Part shown: piece after piece, positions 16,933 to 24,554 of the stretch | Position numbering within the stretch: the stretch's first letter is position 1 | Layout of the letters: each line of letters opens with the position of its first letter | Origin: Salinarimonas rosea DSM 21201 | GTDB lineage: Bacteria > Pseudomonadota > Alphaproteobacteria > Rhizobiales > Beijerinckiaceae | Reading direction: 5' to 3' | Length of the DNA: 50,161 nucleotides | NCBI RefSeq assembly: GCF_000429045.1 | Contig: NZ_AUBC01000030.1 | Span: 1 to 50,161, forward strand | Translations under genes and position numbers: made by a program | The notes under the pieces: model-generated | What the model was told of the DNA's origin: nothing | Databases searched by the model: none | Seen by the model: the letters and a program-made list of their open reading frames with translations, nothing else

Positions 16933-17254
16933 TCAATGAAAACGGATGGTGCCGATCGCGAGGTCCTCGACCCCGTCAAGGCGGTAGGAGCCCGCCGCCT
17001 CTCCGGGGCCGACCAGCTCGACGCCGCTCGCGCCCTTTGAAGACGATGGCGGCCTCCTCGAAGGCGAGGTCGGCCGCGCGCACGATCGCGGGCGCGAGGC
17101 TGTCGATCGGGCCGGCGAAGCCCAGGAGGACGCCGATGCGAGCGGGCTCCGTGGCGTGAGCCGGAGCCCAGAGCGCCGAGAGCGCGACGCCGCCGGCGAG
17201 AGCGAGTCTCTTGGCCGAGTCGGTGTCTCCTGTTTCGGGGTCGGCGTTCACCAC
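16933..17254 (-). pseudogene. Substrate-binding protein with large internal deletion (module copy 2)
   Basis: Starts at GTG 17254, overlapping the DUF1127 stop. It keeps a signal peptide and the first mature strand (ARIGVLLGFAGPIDSLAP to LAFEEA), matching residues 1-55 of the intact paralogue at 10593-11789. It then jumps directly to AIVFKG and, after a one-base shift in a GGG run near 17037, to ASGVELVGPGEAAGSYR, matching the last 38 residues. About 300 central residues are gone. The small product could be exported but cannot form a ligand-binding fold. Confidence 0.85.
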
Positions 17255-17592
17255 CGCTCGCGCGGATCCTCGTTGTGCCCGAGGACGACGGCGTCGATGC
17301 TGCCGCGGGTCAGGCCCATGTCCGCCAGCAGGCGGTCGTCGAGCGCATGCAGGTGCTGCGCTGCTTGCCGGGCGGCGAGAATGTGCGCGACGCGGTGGGC
17401 GAGGTCCGTCAGCAGGGCCGCTAAGCTCGAGCGGCGCACTGGCTCGCCGAACGGCTGCAGCGCCGCTTCCTCCGGCGAGAGCTCGGGCTCGAGGCGTACG
17501 GCAGACGCGGGGCGGTGGCGCTCCGGGCGGCGAAAATCGGAATAGGGCTGTGCGTCCGTCTCGAAGCAGACGGCGGGTGTGGGGGCGTTCAT
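17248..17592 (-). CDS. DUF1127-domain protein (module copy 2)
   Basis: A 114-residue paralogue of the protein at 11786-12142. It shares AALQPFGEPVRR and the DUF1127 core QHLHALDDRLLADMGLTRG (about residues 79-97); the N-terminal 40 residues are not conserved. The frame is intact although both genes behind it are broken, so it may still be under selection. GAAGGAC lies before the start. It is divergent from the GlxA-type regulator at 17907 across a 314-base region that contains an AT-rich palindrome. Confidence 0.83.
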   Translation of the reverse strand: MNAPTPAVCFETDAQPYSDFRRPERHRPASAVRLEPELSPEEAALQPFGEPVRRSSLAALLTDLAHRVAHILAARQAAQHLHALDDRLLADMGLTRGSIDAVVLGHNEDPRERW

Positions 17593-17906
17593 AACGTCTT
17601 GTCCTTCGCGGAGAGGCGAACGGGCGTTCGCGGATGCCGCACCATGTTCTCGCGTACGGAACCCGACAATTACAGTCATCCCACCTATACGGACGACAAA
17701 CAATTTGTTTCTATTGTATCTGTGTAGTATTCGAGCGGGTGAAATCGAATGAAAACGCATCGCCGTCTCCCTCCCTGCAAGCCGCGCGGTCGGGGAGACT
17801 CGGTTACGACCCTCCCCGGATGCGCTTTGGCGCGAATCGTGGGAAGCATGTCGTTGCAGACGAACGAGGCCGAGAGCACAACGTCGCCGAATACCGGAGG
17901 AAGAGC
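17593..17906. promoter_or_regulatory. Divergent promoter region with AT-rich palindrome
   Basis: Between the DUF1127 gene (minus) and the GlxA-type regulator (plus). At about 17698-17711 lies AAACAATTTGTTT, two 6-bp arms around one base, within the most AT-rich 50 bases of the window (ACAATTTGTTTCTATTGTAT). Such a site could bind the adjacent AraC-type regulator or hold the back-to-back promoters. GGAGGAAG at 17896-17903 is the ribosome binding site for the plus-strand gene. Confidence 0.5.
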
Positions 17907-18929
17907 ATGCGGTCCGAACCCGCCTCCCATACCGTGGACGCTTGCCGCGGCGCGCCGCTGACGATCGCGTTCCTGGTCTACCCGGGCTGCGTGCTCCTTG
18001 ATCTCGCGGGGCCGATGGAGGTCTTCAGCACCGCCAGCAGCTTCGCGGAGCGCGACGGTCGCGCCGCGCCCTACCGGATGGTCACGGCCGCGGCGAGGCG
18101 CGAGAGCGTGCGCACCCGCGCGGGCCTCGCCTTCGCGCCGGACGCGACCTTCGAGGACGAGATCGGTCCGCTCGACACGCTGCTTGTGGTCGGCGGACGC
18201 GGCGTGCACGAGGCTGCGCGCGAGCCCGGCACAGTGGAGTGGCTGCGGAACGCCGCGGCGCAAGCGCGCCGCGTGGGCTCGGTATGCACCGGCGCCTACC
18301 TGCTCGCGGCCGCGGGTCTCCTCGACGGCCGGCGGGCCGCGACGCACTGGCGCGAATGCGCCAATCTCGCGGCCGCCCATCCGGCGATCGAGGTCGATTG
18401 CGACTCGATTTTCGCCGAGGACCGCGGGGTCTACAGCTCCGCGGGGGTGAGCGCCGGCATCGACCTCGCGCTCGCGCTCGTTGAGGAGGATTGCGGGCAC
18501 GCCGCCGCGCTCGCGGTGGCGCGCCAGCTCGTGCTGTTCCTCAAGCGACCGGGCGGCCAGTCGCAGTTCAGCACCTTCCTCGCCGCTCAGGCGGCTGAGC
18601 GCACCCCGATCCGCGCCGTCCAGGATTGGGCGCTGGCGAACCTGGCGGGCGATCTGTCGATCCAGGCGCTCGCCGACCGCGCCGCGATGAGCCCCCGCAA
18701 CTTCGCGCGCGTCTTCCACCGCGAGACCGGCCAGACGCCGGCCCACTTCGTCGAGACGGCGCGCCTCGAGGTGGCGCGTCATGGGCTGGAGGACAGCGAC
18801 GAGCCCGTCGAGGTGATCGCGATCCAATGCGGCTTTCCCAGCGCCGAGATCCTGCGGCGCGTCTTCCAGCGACGGCTCGGGGTATCGCCCCGCGCCTATC
18901 GCCAGCGCTTCCGCCGCTCTGCGGCCTGA
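17907..18929 (+). CDS. GlxA-type AraC-family transcription regulator
   Basis: A 340-residue protein. Its N-terminal DJ-1/PfpI domain (TIAFLVYPGCVLLDLAGPME, VGSVCTGAYLLAAAGLLDG with the elbow Cys) may bind an amide or related ligand. The C-terminal part is an AraC DNA-binding domain (IQALADRAAMSPRNFARVFH; CGFPSAEILRRVFQRRLGVS). The start at 17907 follows GGAGGAAG directly; the frame is open further upstream without homology. Placement divergent from module copy 2 suggests it controls that module. Its central segment is the intact counterpart of the fossil at 45.2 kb. Confidence 0.88.
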   Translation: MRSEPASHTVDACRGAPLTIAFLVYPGCVLLDLAGPMEVFSTASSFAERDGRAAPYRMVTAAARRESVRTRAGLAFAPDATFEDEIGPLDTLLVVGGRGVHEAAREPGTVEWLRNAAAQARRVGSVCTGAYLLAAAGLLDGRRAATHWRECANLAAAHPAIEVDCDSIFAEDRGVYSSAGVSAGIDLALALVEEDCGHAAALAVARQLVLFLKRPGGQSQFSTFLAAQAAERTPIRAVQDWALANLAGDLSIQALADRAAMSPRNFARVFHRETGQTPAHFVETARLEVARHGLEDSDEPVEVIAIQCGFPSAEILRRVFQRRLGVSPRAYRQRFRRSAA

Positions 18930-18992
18930 TCCCGCGCCCGCGGGCGTCGAATCCAGGCGCCCCGTTCGGGCAGCCTGCCAAGAGGACGACGC

Positions 18993-19631
18993 ATGTCGAT
19001 CGACATCACACCCCGTCATCCCGAGGGCGCGCTCGATCTCGCGCCTCACATGGTCCGCGCTCGAGCGCTGCGCGCGGAGGCCTTCCTGCGCCTCCGGCCC
19101 GGGTTCCTCCGCGATCGCGGTCCCCGAGAAGACGGTGTTCTTCGGCTCGCCGAGAGCGCGGACGTCCCCTCGATCGCGGCGGTTCAAGCCGAGGCTTTCC
19201 GGCGGGGCTGCGCGCGCTTTTACGACCCGGACACCCTCGAGACGCTGGTCGCCAGCGGCGCCTTGCTCGACCCTGCGCTCATCCGCGACGGCCGCTACGC
19301 CGTCATGGTGTGCGGCGACCGCGTCGTTGCCGGCGCCGGCTGGAGCGAGGCTGGTCCTTCCGAGGCGGAGGACGCGGCGCCCGGCGATGCCTGGTTGCGC
19401 TGCGTGTTCGCGGATCCGGAACTCGCCGGCTACGGCTTCGGCCGGCGCGCGGTGGAGGCCGTTGAGAAGCGGGCGGCTCGGGCCGGGCGCACCCGCATGC
19501 GCCTCGTCGCGACGCTCAACGCCATCCCCTTCTACAGAAGCCTGTCGTATCGGTTCCTTGCCGGTCGTACGCTGACCGCCGGCGCTCGGTCCCTGCCGGT
19601 CGTGCTGGGCGAGAAACAGATCGCGTTGTGA
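18993..19631 (+). CDS. GNAT-family N-acetyltransferase
   Basis: A 212-residue protein. The second half has the GNAT fold: LRLAESADVPSIAAVQAEAF, YAVMVCGDRVVAGAGWSEAG, then WLRCVFADPELAGYGFGRRAV, where GYGFGRR is the acetyl-CoA pyrophosphate loop. PFYRSLSYRFL is the usual last strand. The first 50 residues are an unassigned extension. AGAGGA precedes the ATG. The acceptor substrate cannot be predicted. It lies 63 bases after the GlxA-type regulator on the same strand and may be co-transcribed. Confidence 0.83.
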   Translation: MSIDITPRHPEGALDLAPHMVRARALRAEAFLRLRPGFLRDRGPREDGVLRLAESADVPSIAAVQAEAFRRGCARFYDPDTLETLVASGALLDPALIRDGRYAVMVCGDRVVAGAGWSEAGPSEAEDAAPGDAWLRCVFADPELAGYGFGRRAVEAVEKRAARAGRTRMRLVATLNAIPFYRSLSYRFLAGRTLTAGARSLPVVLGEKQIAL

Positions 19632-19689
19632 GGAACCGACCGTCGCGAGCGACGGCATCGGGATGTGCATGCGGAGACGACCCCATGAT

Positions 19690-19891
19690 CGAAATGCCCC
19701 GCCCTGATCGGGCCCGGCTATGTCGGCGAGATGGCCGCCTACAAAGCGTGGCAAATCCCAGGGCGCTCTATCTGATGCAGATGTTCAATCACCAGACCCA
19801 CCACCGGGCTCAGGTGACGGCGGCCCTGCACCGCGTCGGGGTCGACTACGGATCCACCGACCTGTGGTTCCGACCCGGCAGCCCGTTCTGA
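19690..19891 (+). pseudogene. DinB-family fossil with internal deletion
   Basis: Two pieces of a DinB/DUF664-type protein lie in different frames with about 100 residues missing between them. GPGYVGEMAAYKAWQ at about 19709-19753 matches the N-terminal helix of the intact neighbour (PDYPRIMARYNRWQ). LYLMQMFNHQTHHRAQVTAA and VDYGSTDLWFRPG at about 19770-19891 match its C-terminal helix with the metal-binding HxxxH. The intact gene begins 62 bases downstream, so this looks like the remains of a tandem paralogue. Confidence 0.72.
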
Positions 19892-19952
19892 AGCGGCGCT
19901 CTGCGCTGAGGCTCGAGCACGCCGGCGCGCCCCCGGCACCGCGAGGAACAGG

Positions 19953-20501
19953 ATGATCACGCCCGACTACCCCCGGATCATGGCCCGCTACAATCGCTGG
20001 CAGAACGCCTCGCTGATCGCGGCCGCGAGCACGCTTTCGGACGCCGAGCGCTGGCGCGACCGGGGCGCGTTCTTGGGGTCGATCGCGAGGACGCTCAACC
20101 ACGTCTACTGGGACGACCGCATCTGGTCGGCGCGCCTCGCCCGCGACGGGCGCGACAAGTCCATTCCGTATGCTCACCCCTATGCGGACGAGCCCCGGGA
20201 CTGGGCGGAGTACGTCCGCCTGCGCCGCGAGCTCGACGACGCGCTGATCGCCTGGGCCGACGACCTTACCACCGCGGCTATGGGCCGGGAGGCGCCCTGG
20301 ATGAAGAACGGCGCGCTACGCCGGCCGAGGCTCGGCTTCTGCGTCGTCCACCTCTTCAACCATCAGACCCACCACCGCGGCCAGGCCCACGCCATGCTGA
20401 CGATGGCGGGCGCGCGCCCGGACGAGACCGATCTGCACGTCGCGCCAGAGATCGGGCCCGACGTCCTCGGGCTTCCGACCGCCCCGGGAGGGGGCGATTA
20501 G
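19953..20501 (+). CDS. DinB-family (DUF664-like) metal-binding protein
   Basis: A 182-residue four-helix-bundle protein: ARYNRWQNASLIAAAS in helix 1, RTLNHVYWDDRIWSARL with the first metal His, and HLFNHQTHHRGQAHAML with the HxxxH pair. These three His usually bind a divalent metal. Relatives include thiol-dependent transferases (mycothiol/bacillithiol S-transferase-like) and many uncharacterised damage-inducible proteins; the reaction here is unknown. GAGGA precedes the start. It is followed by an HXXEE-domain membrane protein on the same strand. Confidence 0.84.
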   Translation: MITPDYPRIMARYNRWQNASLIAAASTLSDAERWRDRGAFLGSIARTLNHVYWDDRIWSARLARDGRDKSIPYAHPYADEPRDWAEYVRLRRELDDALIAWADDLTTAAMGREAPWMKNGALRRPRLGFCVVHLFNHQTHHRGQAHAMLTMAGARPDETDLHVAPEIGPDVLGLPTAPGGGD

Positions 20502-20564
20502 GAGCCGGCGCGCCGATCGGTTCGTTCCCGTTCGCCACACGTCGGCAGTACCAGCTCGATTGCG

Positions 20565-21050
20565 ATGCCAAACGAAACCCTTCTCGCCTGGGCCTTCGCC
20601 GGAGCCGTCGCCGTGCACAATCTCGAGGAGGCACTCTGGCTTCCGGCCTGGTCGCGGCGCGTCGAGGACCGGTGGCGCCGTCCCGTCGCCGACGGCGCGT
20701 TTCGTTTCGCCGTATGCATGCTCACGGCGTTCGCGGCGGCGCTCGTCGTGCTGGCGACCGCCACCCACGCGACGATCTGGTGGCATCTGGTCGCCGCCTA
20801 CGCGCTCGGCCAGGCCCTCAACGTCGTCTTTCCCCACCTGATCGTGACGATCGCGACGCGCTCCTACGCGCCCGGCCTCGGGACCGGCGTCGCGCTCGTC
20901 CTGCCGAGCGCGATCGCCTTTCTCGAGCGCGGATTCGCCGCCGGCCTGCTGCGCCTGGACGCATTCCTGGTCACGACGGCCCTGTTCGTCCCGGCGACGG
21001 TGGCCGCCATACCCGCTCTCCTGTGGATCGGGCGCAGGCTCACCGCATGA
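20565..21050 (+). CDS. HXXEE-domain integral membrane protein
   Basis: A 161-residue protein with the family signature HNLEEALWLP near residue 18 and four or five hydrophobic segments (for example FAVCMLTAFAAALVVLATAT, WWHLVAAYALGQALNVVF, ALVLPSAIAF). Conserved His/Asn residues inside membrane helices suggest metal or cofactor binding, but the function of the family is unknown. It starts 64 bases after the DinB gene. Its end overlaps the convergent hydrolase remnant by about ten bases. Confidence 0.8.
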   Translation: MPNETLLAWAFAGAVAVHNLEEALWLPAWSRRVEDRWRRPVADGAFRFAVCMLTAFAAALVVLATATHATIWWHLVAAYALGQALNVVFPHLIVTIATRSYAPGLGTGVALVLPSAIAFLERGFAAGLLRLDAFLVTTALFVPATVAAIPALLWIGRRLTA

Positions 21051-22073
21051 CCTCGCGCGCCGGCGAGGCCTCCATGGGGGAGCCTGACGAGCCGATCTCG
21101 GGCCAGCCCGGCGACGCCGATCGCGAATAGAAGCGGTCGAGCGCGTCGTCGAAGCGGCCCGGCTCCTCCACGAACGGAAAGTGGGCCGAGTGCTCGAACC
21201 AGACGAAGTCCTTTCCGCACGGCGCGTCGAGCGCCTTGTACCACGAGCGGGCCAGGACGGACGGCGCCGTCCAGTCGTGCCGCCCCTCCAGCAGCAGGAC
21301 GGGGACGGGCAGCCGGTGCGCCTCCTCGTCGAGCCGCACGCAGTAGAGCTCGTCGATGAGACGTTCGAGCGCGTAGAAGGGCGACTTCAGGATACGCAAG
21401 ACGTCGCCCCACCCGTAATGCCGGCAGCGGGCGATCTCGAGCGCCGCGGCGAGCACGGATTGCGGCTCCTCGTGGATGTTGCCGCCATAGCGGATCACGA
21501 AGCTCCGCTCCGACATCGTCGTGCGGGCGTCCCAGGGCGGGGGCCGATGCGGTCCAAGGCGCGGAGCGCGCGCGTCTCGCCGCGGCGGCGCGCCTCCTCG
21601 AGCGCGAAGCGATAGCCGAGCTCCTCGCCCTTCGCGAAGTCGACGACCTGCCCCGCGGCCATGTAGGACCCGAACAGGTCCGGGCGCCGGAGCAGGGCGC
21701 GCGTGCCGATGACGGTGCCCCACGAATGAGCGAAGAGGTCGACCCGCGACACGCCGTAGCGCTGCTTCAGCGCGAGGGCGAGCGCGATCGCGTCGTCCAC
21801 GTAGCGGTCGATCGTCATCGCCGCGTCGGACCCGCCGGAGCGGAGGGTCACGCCGGTGCCGCGCTGCTCCCAATAGGCCACGACGCCCCGCTGCTCGAGC
21901 GTGGTCGTCGCGCCGATCCGGTCCGCGAGCGGAAGCACCGGCATGCCGGGGCCGCCGTGAAGATAGAGGATGACGCGCCCCTTGCGCGCGTCTCCGCGCA
22001 GGAGGACGTACTGCTCGATGCCGCCGAGCGTGAACGCTTCGAGCGCCTCGCTTCTCATCCGTGCCTTCTCCAT
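21040..22073 (-). pseudogene. Alpha/beta hydrolase (proline iminopeptidase-like), frameshifted
   Basis: The N-terminal part from 22073 has YLHGGPGMPVLPLADRIG (oxyanion HGGPG), GVVAYWEQRGTG and the nucleophile elbow DLFAHSWGTVIGTRAL, as in S33-type hydrolases. After ALDRIGP the frame breaks. The C-terminal half (WDARTTMSERSFVIRYGG, PVLLLEGRHDWTAPS with the acid Asp, FEHSAHFPFVEEP with the catalytic His) is in another frame. Adding one base to the G5 run at 21539-21543 rejoins them into about 340 residues with a complete triad. This is either a recent frameshift or a homopolymer sequencing error. Confidence 0.8.
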
Positions 22074-22192
22074 CGATCCGGGAGCACGACTTCGACAACC
22101 CGCGAGTTGGTGCCTCTCGCAGACGGCTCAACCCCGGTTCGCGGACGGAGACCTTCGGCTGGCTGACGGGACCCCGCATTTACTGCGCGCGT

Positions 22193-23554
22193 TCAGCGCA
22201 TGACGAGCAGCATGCGTCCGCGTCCTCTCTGCACCGTCAGCGCCACGGGTCTCCGCGCCTGAGCGAGCGCCCGGCGGAGGTCCGCGACGTCCGTCACCCG
22301 GGTCCGGTTCACGGCCACGACGAGGTCGCCCGGGCGCAGGCCCTGGCGCGCGGCCGGGCTGCCGGGCGTCACGTCCTCGACGAGCGCGCCGCTCGTCTCG
22401 CCCCAAAGTGGATCCCCGGGCCTCAGGTCGCGCAGGCGCGCGCCCGCAACCGGGCTCTCGAACGGATCGTCGAGCGTCGGCCCATGCTCCGGGGAGCCGA
22501 GGCTGGCCAGGAGCTCGAGCCGCTCGCCCTCGCGCAGGAGCGCGATTGCGACGCGGTCGCCGACGCGGCGCATCCCGACGGCGTTCCGCAGGTCGCCCGC
22601 GTCGAGGACCGGCCGGCCGTCGACGGCGGTCACGACGTCCCCGGCCAGGATCCCGGCGGCCTCGGCGCCGCTGCCGGGCTCGACCCGGGTCACGATGGCT
22701 CCTCCCGCGGCCGCGACGCCGAGCGCCTCGGCGAGGTCGGGCGTCAGGTCCTGGATGGACACGCCGAGGAGCCCGCGCCGGATCTCGCCGTGCTCGATCA
22801 GCTGTTCCATGACGGCGCGCGCCACGTTTGTCGGCACCGCGAAGCCGATGCCGACGTTGCCGCCGGCGGGCGAGACGATGGCCGTGTTGATGCCGACGAG
22901 GCGCCCGTCGAGGGTGACCAGGGCGCCGCCGGAATTCCCGGGATTGATGGCGGCGTCCGTCTGGATGAAGTCCTCGTAGCCGTCGGCGTTGATGCCCGTG
23001 CGGCCCAGGGCGCTGACGATGCCGGAGGTGACCGTCTGCCCGAGGCCGAAGGGGTTACCGATGGCCAGCACGTAGTCGCCCACGCGCAGGAGGTCGGAAT
23101 CGCCCAGCTCGAGAGCGGCCAGGTTCTCGGCGCGGATGCGCAGGACCGCGATGTCGGTGTCGGGGTCACTCCCGACGAGCTCGGCCTCGAGCTCGCGACG
23201 GTCCTTGAGCGTGACGACGATCTCGTCGCCGTCCGCGACGACGTGGTGGTTCGTCAGCACGTAGCCGTTCTCGGCGTCCACGATCACGCCCGAGCCGGCG
23301 CTGAGGCGTGGGCGTGCCGGCGGCATGTCGGGAACGTCGAAGAAACGACGGAAGTAGGGGTCGCGGAACAGCGGGTTGCGGCTCATCGGAGCGCTCGACG
23401 CGACCGAGATGTTGACCACCGCCGGGGTGATCTTCTCCAGCACCGGTGCGAGCGTGAGCGCGCCCTGGGGCGCACTCGGACGGGTGACGGCCGCTGCGGG
23501 CGCGGCCAGCGCGATCGACGCGACGATCGCGAGCGCGTGCACGATCTGCCTCAT
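22193..23554 (-). CDS. Deg/HtrA-family periplasmic serine protease
   Basis: A 453-residue protein with a signal peptide (residues 1-22, ending PAAA). The trypsin-like domain has the complete triad: His104 in TNHHVV, Asp134 in DTDIAVL, Ser208 in NPGNSGGALV. Two PDZ domains follow (around GLLGVSIQDLTPDLAEALGV and from about residue 355, SPAARQGLRPGDLVVAVNRT). It degrades or holds misfolded envelope proteins. GGAGGATC lies before the ATG. A CTTGCA-N15-CCTACAT element about 110 bases upstream resembles a heat-shock promoter and lies next to a repeat shared with the 44-kb region. It marks the left edge of the stress island. Whether it is closest to DegP or DegQ is not clear. Confidence 0.92.
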   Translation of the reverse strand: MRQIVHALAIVASIALAAPAAAVTRPSAPQGALTLAPVLEKITPAVVNISVASSAPMSRNPLFRDPYFRRFFDVPDMPPARPRLSAGSGVIVDAENGYVLTNHHVVADGDEIVVTLKDRRELEAELVGSDPDTDIAVLRIRAENLAALELGDSDLLRVGDYVLAIGNPFGLGQTVTSGIVSALGRTGINADGYEDFIQTDAAINPGNSGGALVTLDGRLVGINTAIVSPAGGNVGIGFAVPTNVARAVMEQLIEHGEIRRGLLGVSIQDLTPDLAEALGVAAAGGAIVTRVEPGSGAEAAGILAGDVVTAVDGRPVLDAGDLRNAVGMRRVGDRVAIALLREGERLELLASLGSPEHGPTLDDPFESPVAGARLRDLRPGDPLWGETSGALVEDVTPGSPAARQGLRPGDLVVAVNRTRVTDVADLRRALAQARRPVALTVQRGRGRMLLVMR

Positions 23555-23580
23555 CGTCCTGATCCTCCAGGCTGCGGACC

Positions 23581-23644
23581 CGACGATCGTCGGCCCGCAG
23601 GTCGGCCGAGATCCCGGGCGAACGCGCAGGTGATGTCATGCGCT
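23581..23644. repeat. Copy A of a 64-base diverged repeat
   Basis: Aligns without gaps to 44023-44086 at about 52 of 64 positions, including an uninterrupted 12-base match GTCGGCCGAGAT. Similarity continues more loosely for about 45 further bases. Both copies lie just upstream of minus-strand genes (Deg protease here), so the repeat may be a promoter-proximal leader element. Confidence 0.65.
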
Positions 23645-23662
23645 GTCGGAGCGCGGCAGTCG

Positions 23663-23690
23663 ATGTAGGTAGAGGCAGACGCGCTGCAAG
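23663..23690 (-). promoter_or_regulatory. Candidate RpoH-type promoter of the Deg protease gene
   Basis: On the minus strand CTTGCA (23690-23685) is followed after 15 bases by CCTACAT (23669-23663). This is similar to alphaproteobacterial heat-shock promoters (CTTG...CCTATNT) and lies about 110 bases before the start codon. Visual match only. Confidence 0.35.
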
Positions 23691-23794
23691 GTCCCCCGCC
23701 GGCGATCTTGACCGGGGCTTACGGCGCGACCAGATCGTCGTCGGCCGGAAACCGGCTCCATGCTCACGTCGTGCACAGAACTCGCGAGGTGACC

Positions 23795-24442
23795 ATGCTG
23801 GCGGAAGAAGAACGCTCATCGGACTCGCTGGCAACGGACGTGCGCTCCGCCCGGCCCGCCGAGGGGTACCCGGGAGCGGCGAGCGGATCGGGCGGCGAGG
23901 GGAGGTCGCGTGCGGCCGCGCGACATCGCCTCGCGGCCGAGCTCTTCCTCGAGACCCTGTCGACGGCGCTCGGCGCCGACCCTGGGCTCGTGGCGTCGCG
24001 CGTCTCCGACGACGGGTTTTCGCTGCGCCTCTCGGTTCTCCCGAGCGAGGACCACCTCGCCCGGGCCGAAGCGCTCGCGAGCGAGGCGATCCTGTCGAAC
24101 CGGCCTGTCGGCGCGGATGGAACGGGACGTCTCGCAGGCGGCCTCGGGATGATCGTCGTGACATGCGTCGTCGCCGAGCCGGACGGGACGCTGCGCATCG
24201 AAGGGGCGTCCGGCCCCGAGGCGCTGGCATACTTGAAGGCGCATTCGAGGCTGCTCGCTCGCGCCGCCGGCGCGCTGCGATGCGCCCCGTCCGAGGCGCC
24301 ACGGCGGACCGCGGAGCTCCACTCCGAGCTTCGCGAGCTCGGCGCCCGTCTTGCCGAGGCGCGCCGGCGCCTCGGCAAGCGCCGATCCCGGTCCACGAAG
24401 AGGACGAAAAAAAATCGCGTCGGACCTCTTGAACGGAGGTAG
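23795..24442 (+). CDS. Protein of unknown function upstream of Hsp20
   Basis: A 215-residue soluble protein beginning MLAEEERSSDSLATDVRSAR, with GAGG five bases before the ATG. After a disordered, Gly/Ala-rich first 50 residues there is a compact alpha/beta region (about 50-150: ARHRLAAELFLETLSTALGA, GMIVVTCVVAEPDGTLRIEG). A long, basic C-terminal helix or coiled coil follows (LHSELRELGARLAEARRRLG and then Lys/Arg-rich KKNR). I recognise no family. It is divergent from the Deg gene, and the candidate heat-shock promoter of hsp20 overlaps its last codons. Confidence 0.6.
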   Translation: MLAEEERSSDSLATDVRSARPAEGYPGAASGSGGEGRSRAAARHRLAAELFLETLSTALGADPGLVASRVSDDGFSLRLSVLPSEDHLARAEALASEAILSNRPVGADGTGRLAGGLGMIVVTCVVAEPDGTLRIEGASGPEALAYLKAHSRLLARAAGALRCAPSEAPRRTAELHSELRELGARLAEARRRLGKRRSRSTKRTKKNRVGPLERR

Positions 24443-24455
24443 GGCGTTACCACCT
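24428..24455 (+). promoter_or_regulatory. Candidate RpoH-dependent promoter of first hsp20
   Basis: CTTGAA (24428-24433), a 16-base spacer, and CCACCT (24450-24455) resemble the sigma-32 consensus used in alphaproteobacteria. The predicted start near 24463 would give a leader of about 92 bases, the usual length of a ROSE leader. An analogous CTTGAC-N16-CCATCT precedes the second hsp20. Confidence 0.5.
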
Positions 24456-24462
24456 CGTCGGT

Positions 24463-24554
24463 CGCCGGGCGCCCCATCCGGGCTCGGCAGTTCGGAGCGT
24501 GTCCGCACGGTTCGGACCCTCCTCGTACTCACGTTGCTCACGGAGGATGTGGCT
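24463..24554 (+). promoter_or_regulatory. ROSE-type RNA thermometer in the hsp20 leader
   Basis: The 3' hairpin spans 24530-24551. CACGTT pairs with GGATGTG-side bases (positions 24530-24535 with 24546-24551), a G at 24536 is bulged, and CTC (24537-24539) pairs with GAG (24543-24545) around an ACG loop. The TTGCT opposite the Shine-Dalgarno GGAGGA, with a single bulged G, is the hallmark of ROSE elements of rhizobial small heat-shock genes. At low temperature the ribosome site is buried; heating melts it. Further GC-rich hairpins lie 5' (for example around GCCGGGCG...GGCTCGGC), as expected. Confidence 0.75.
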
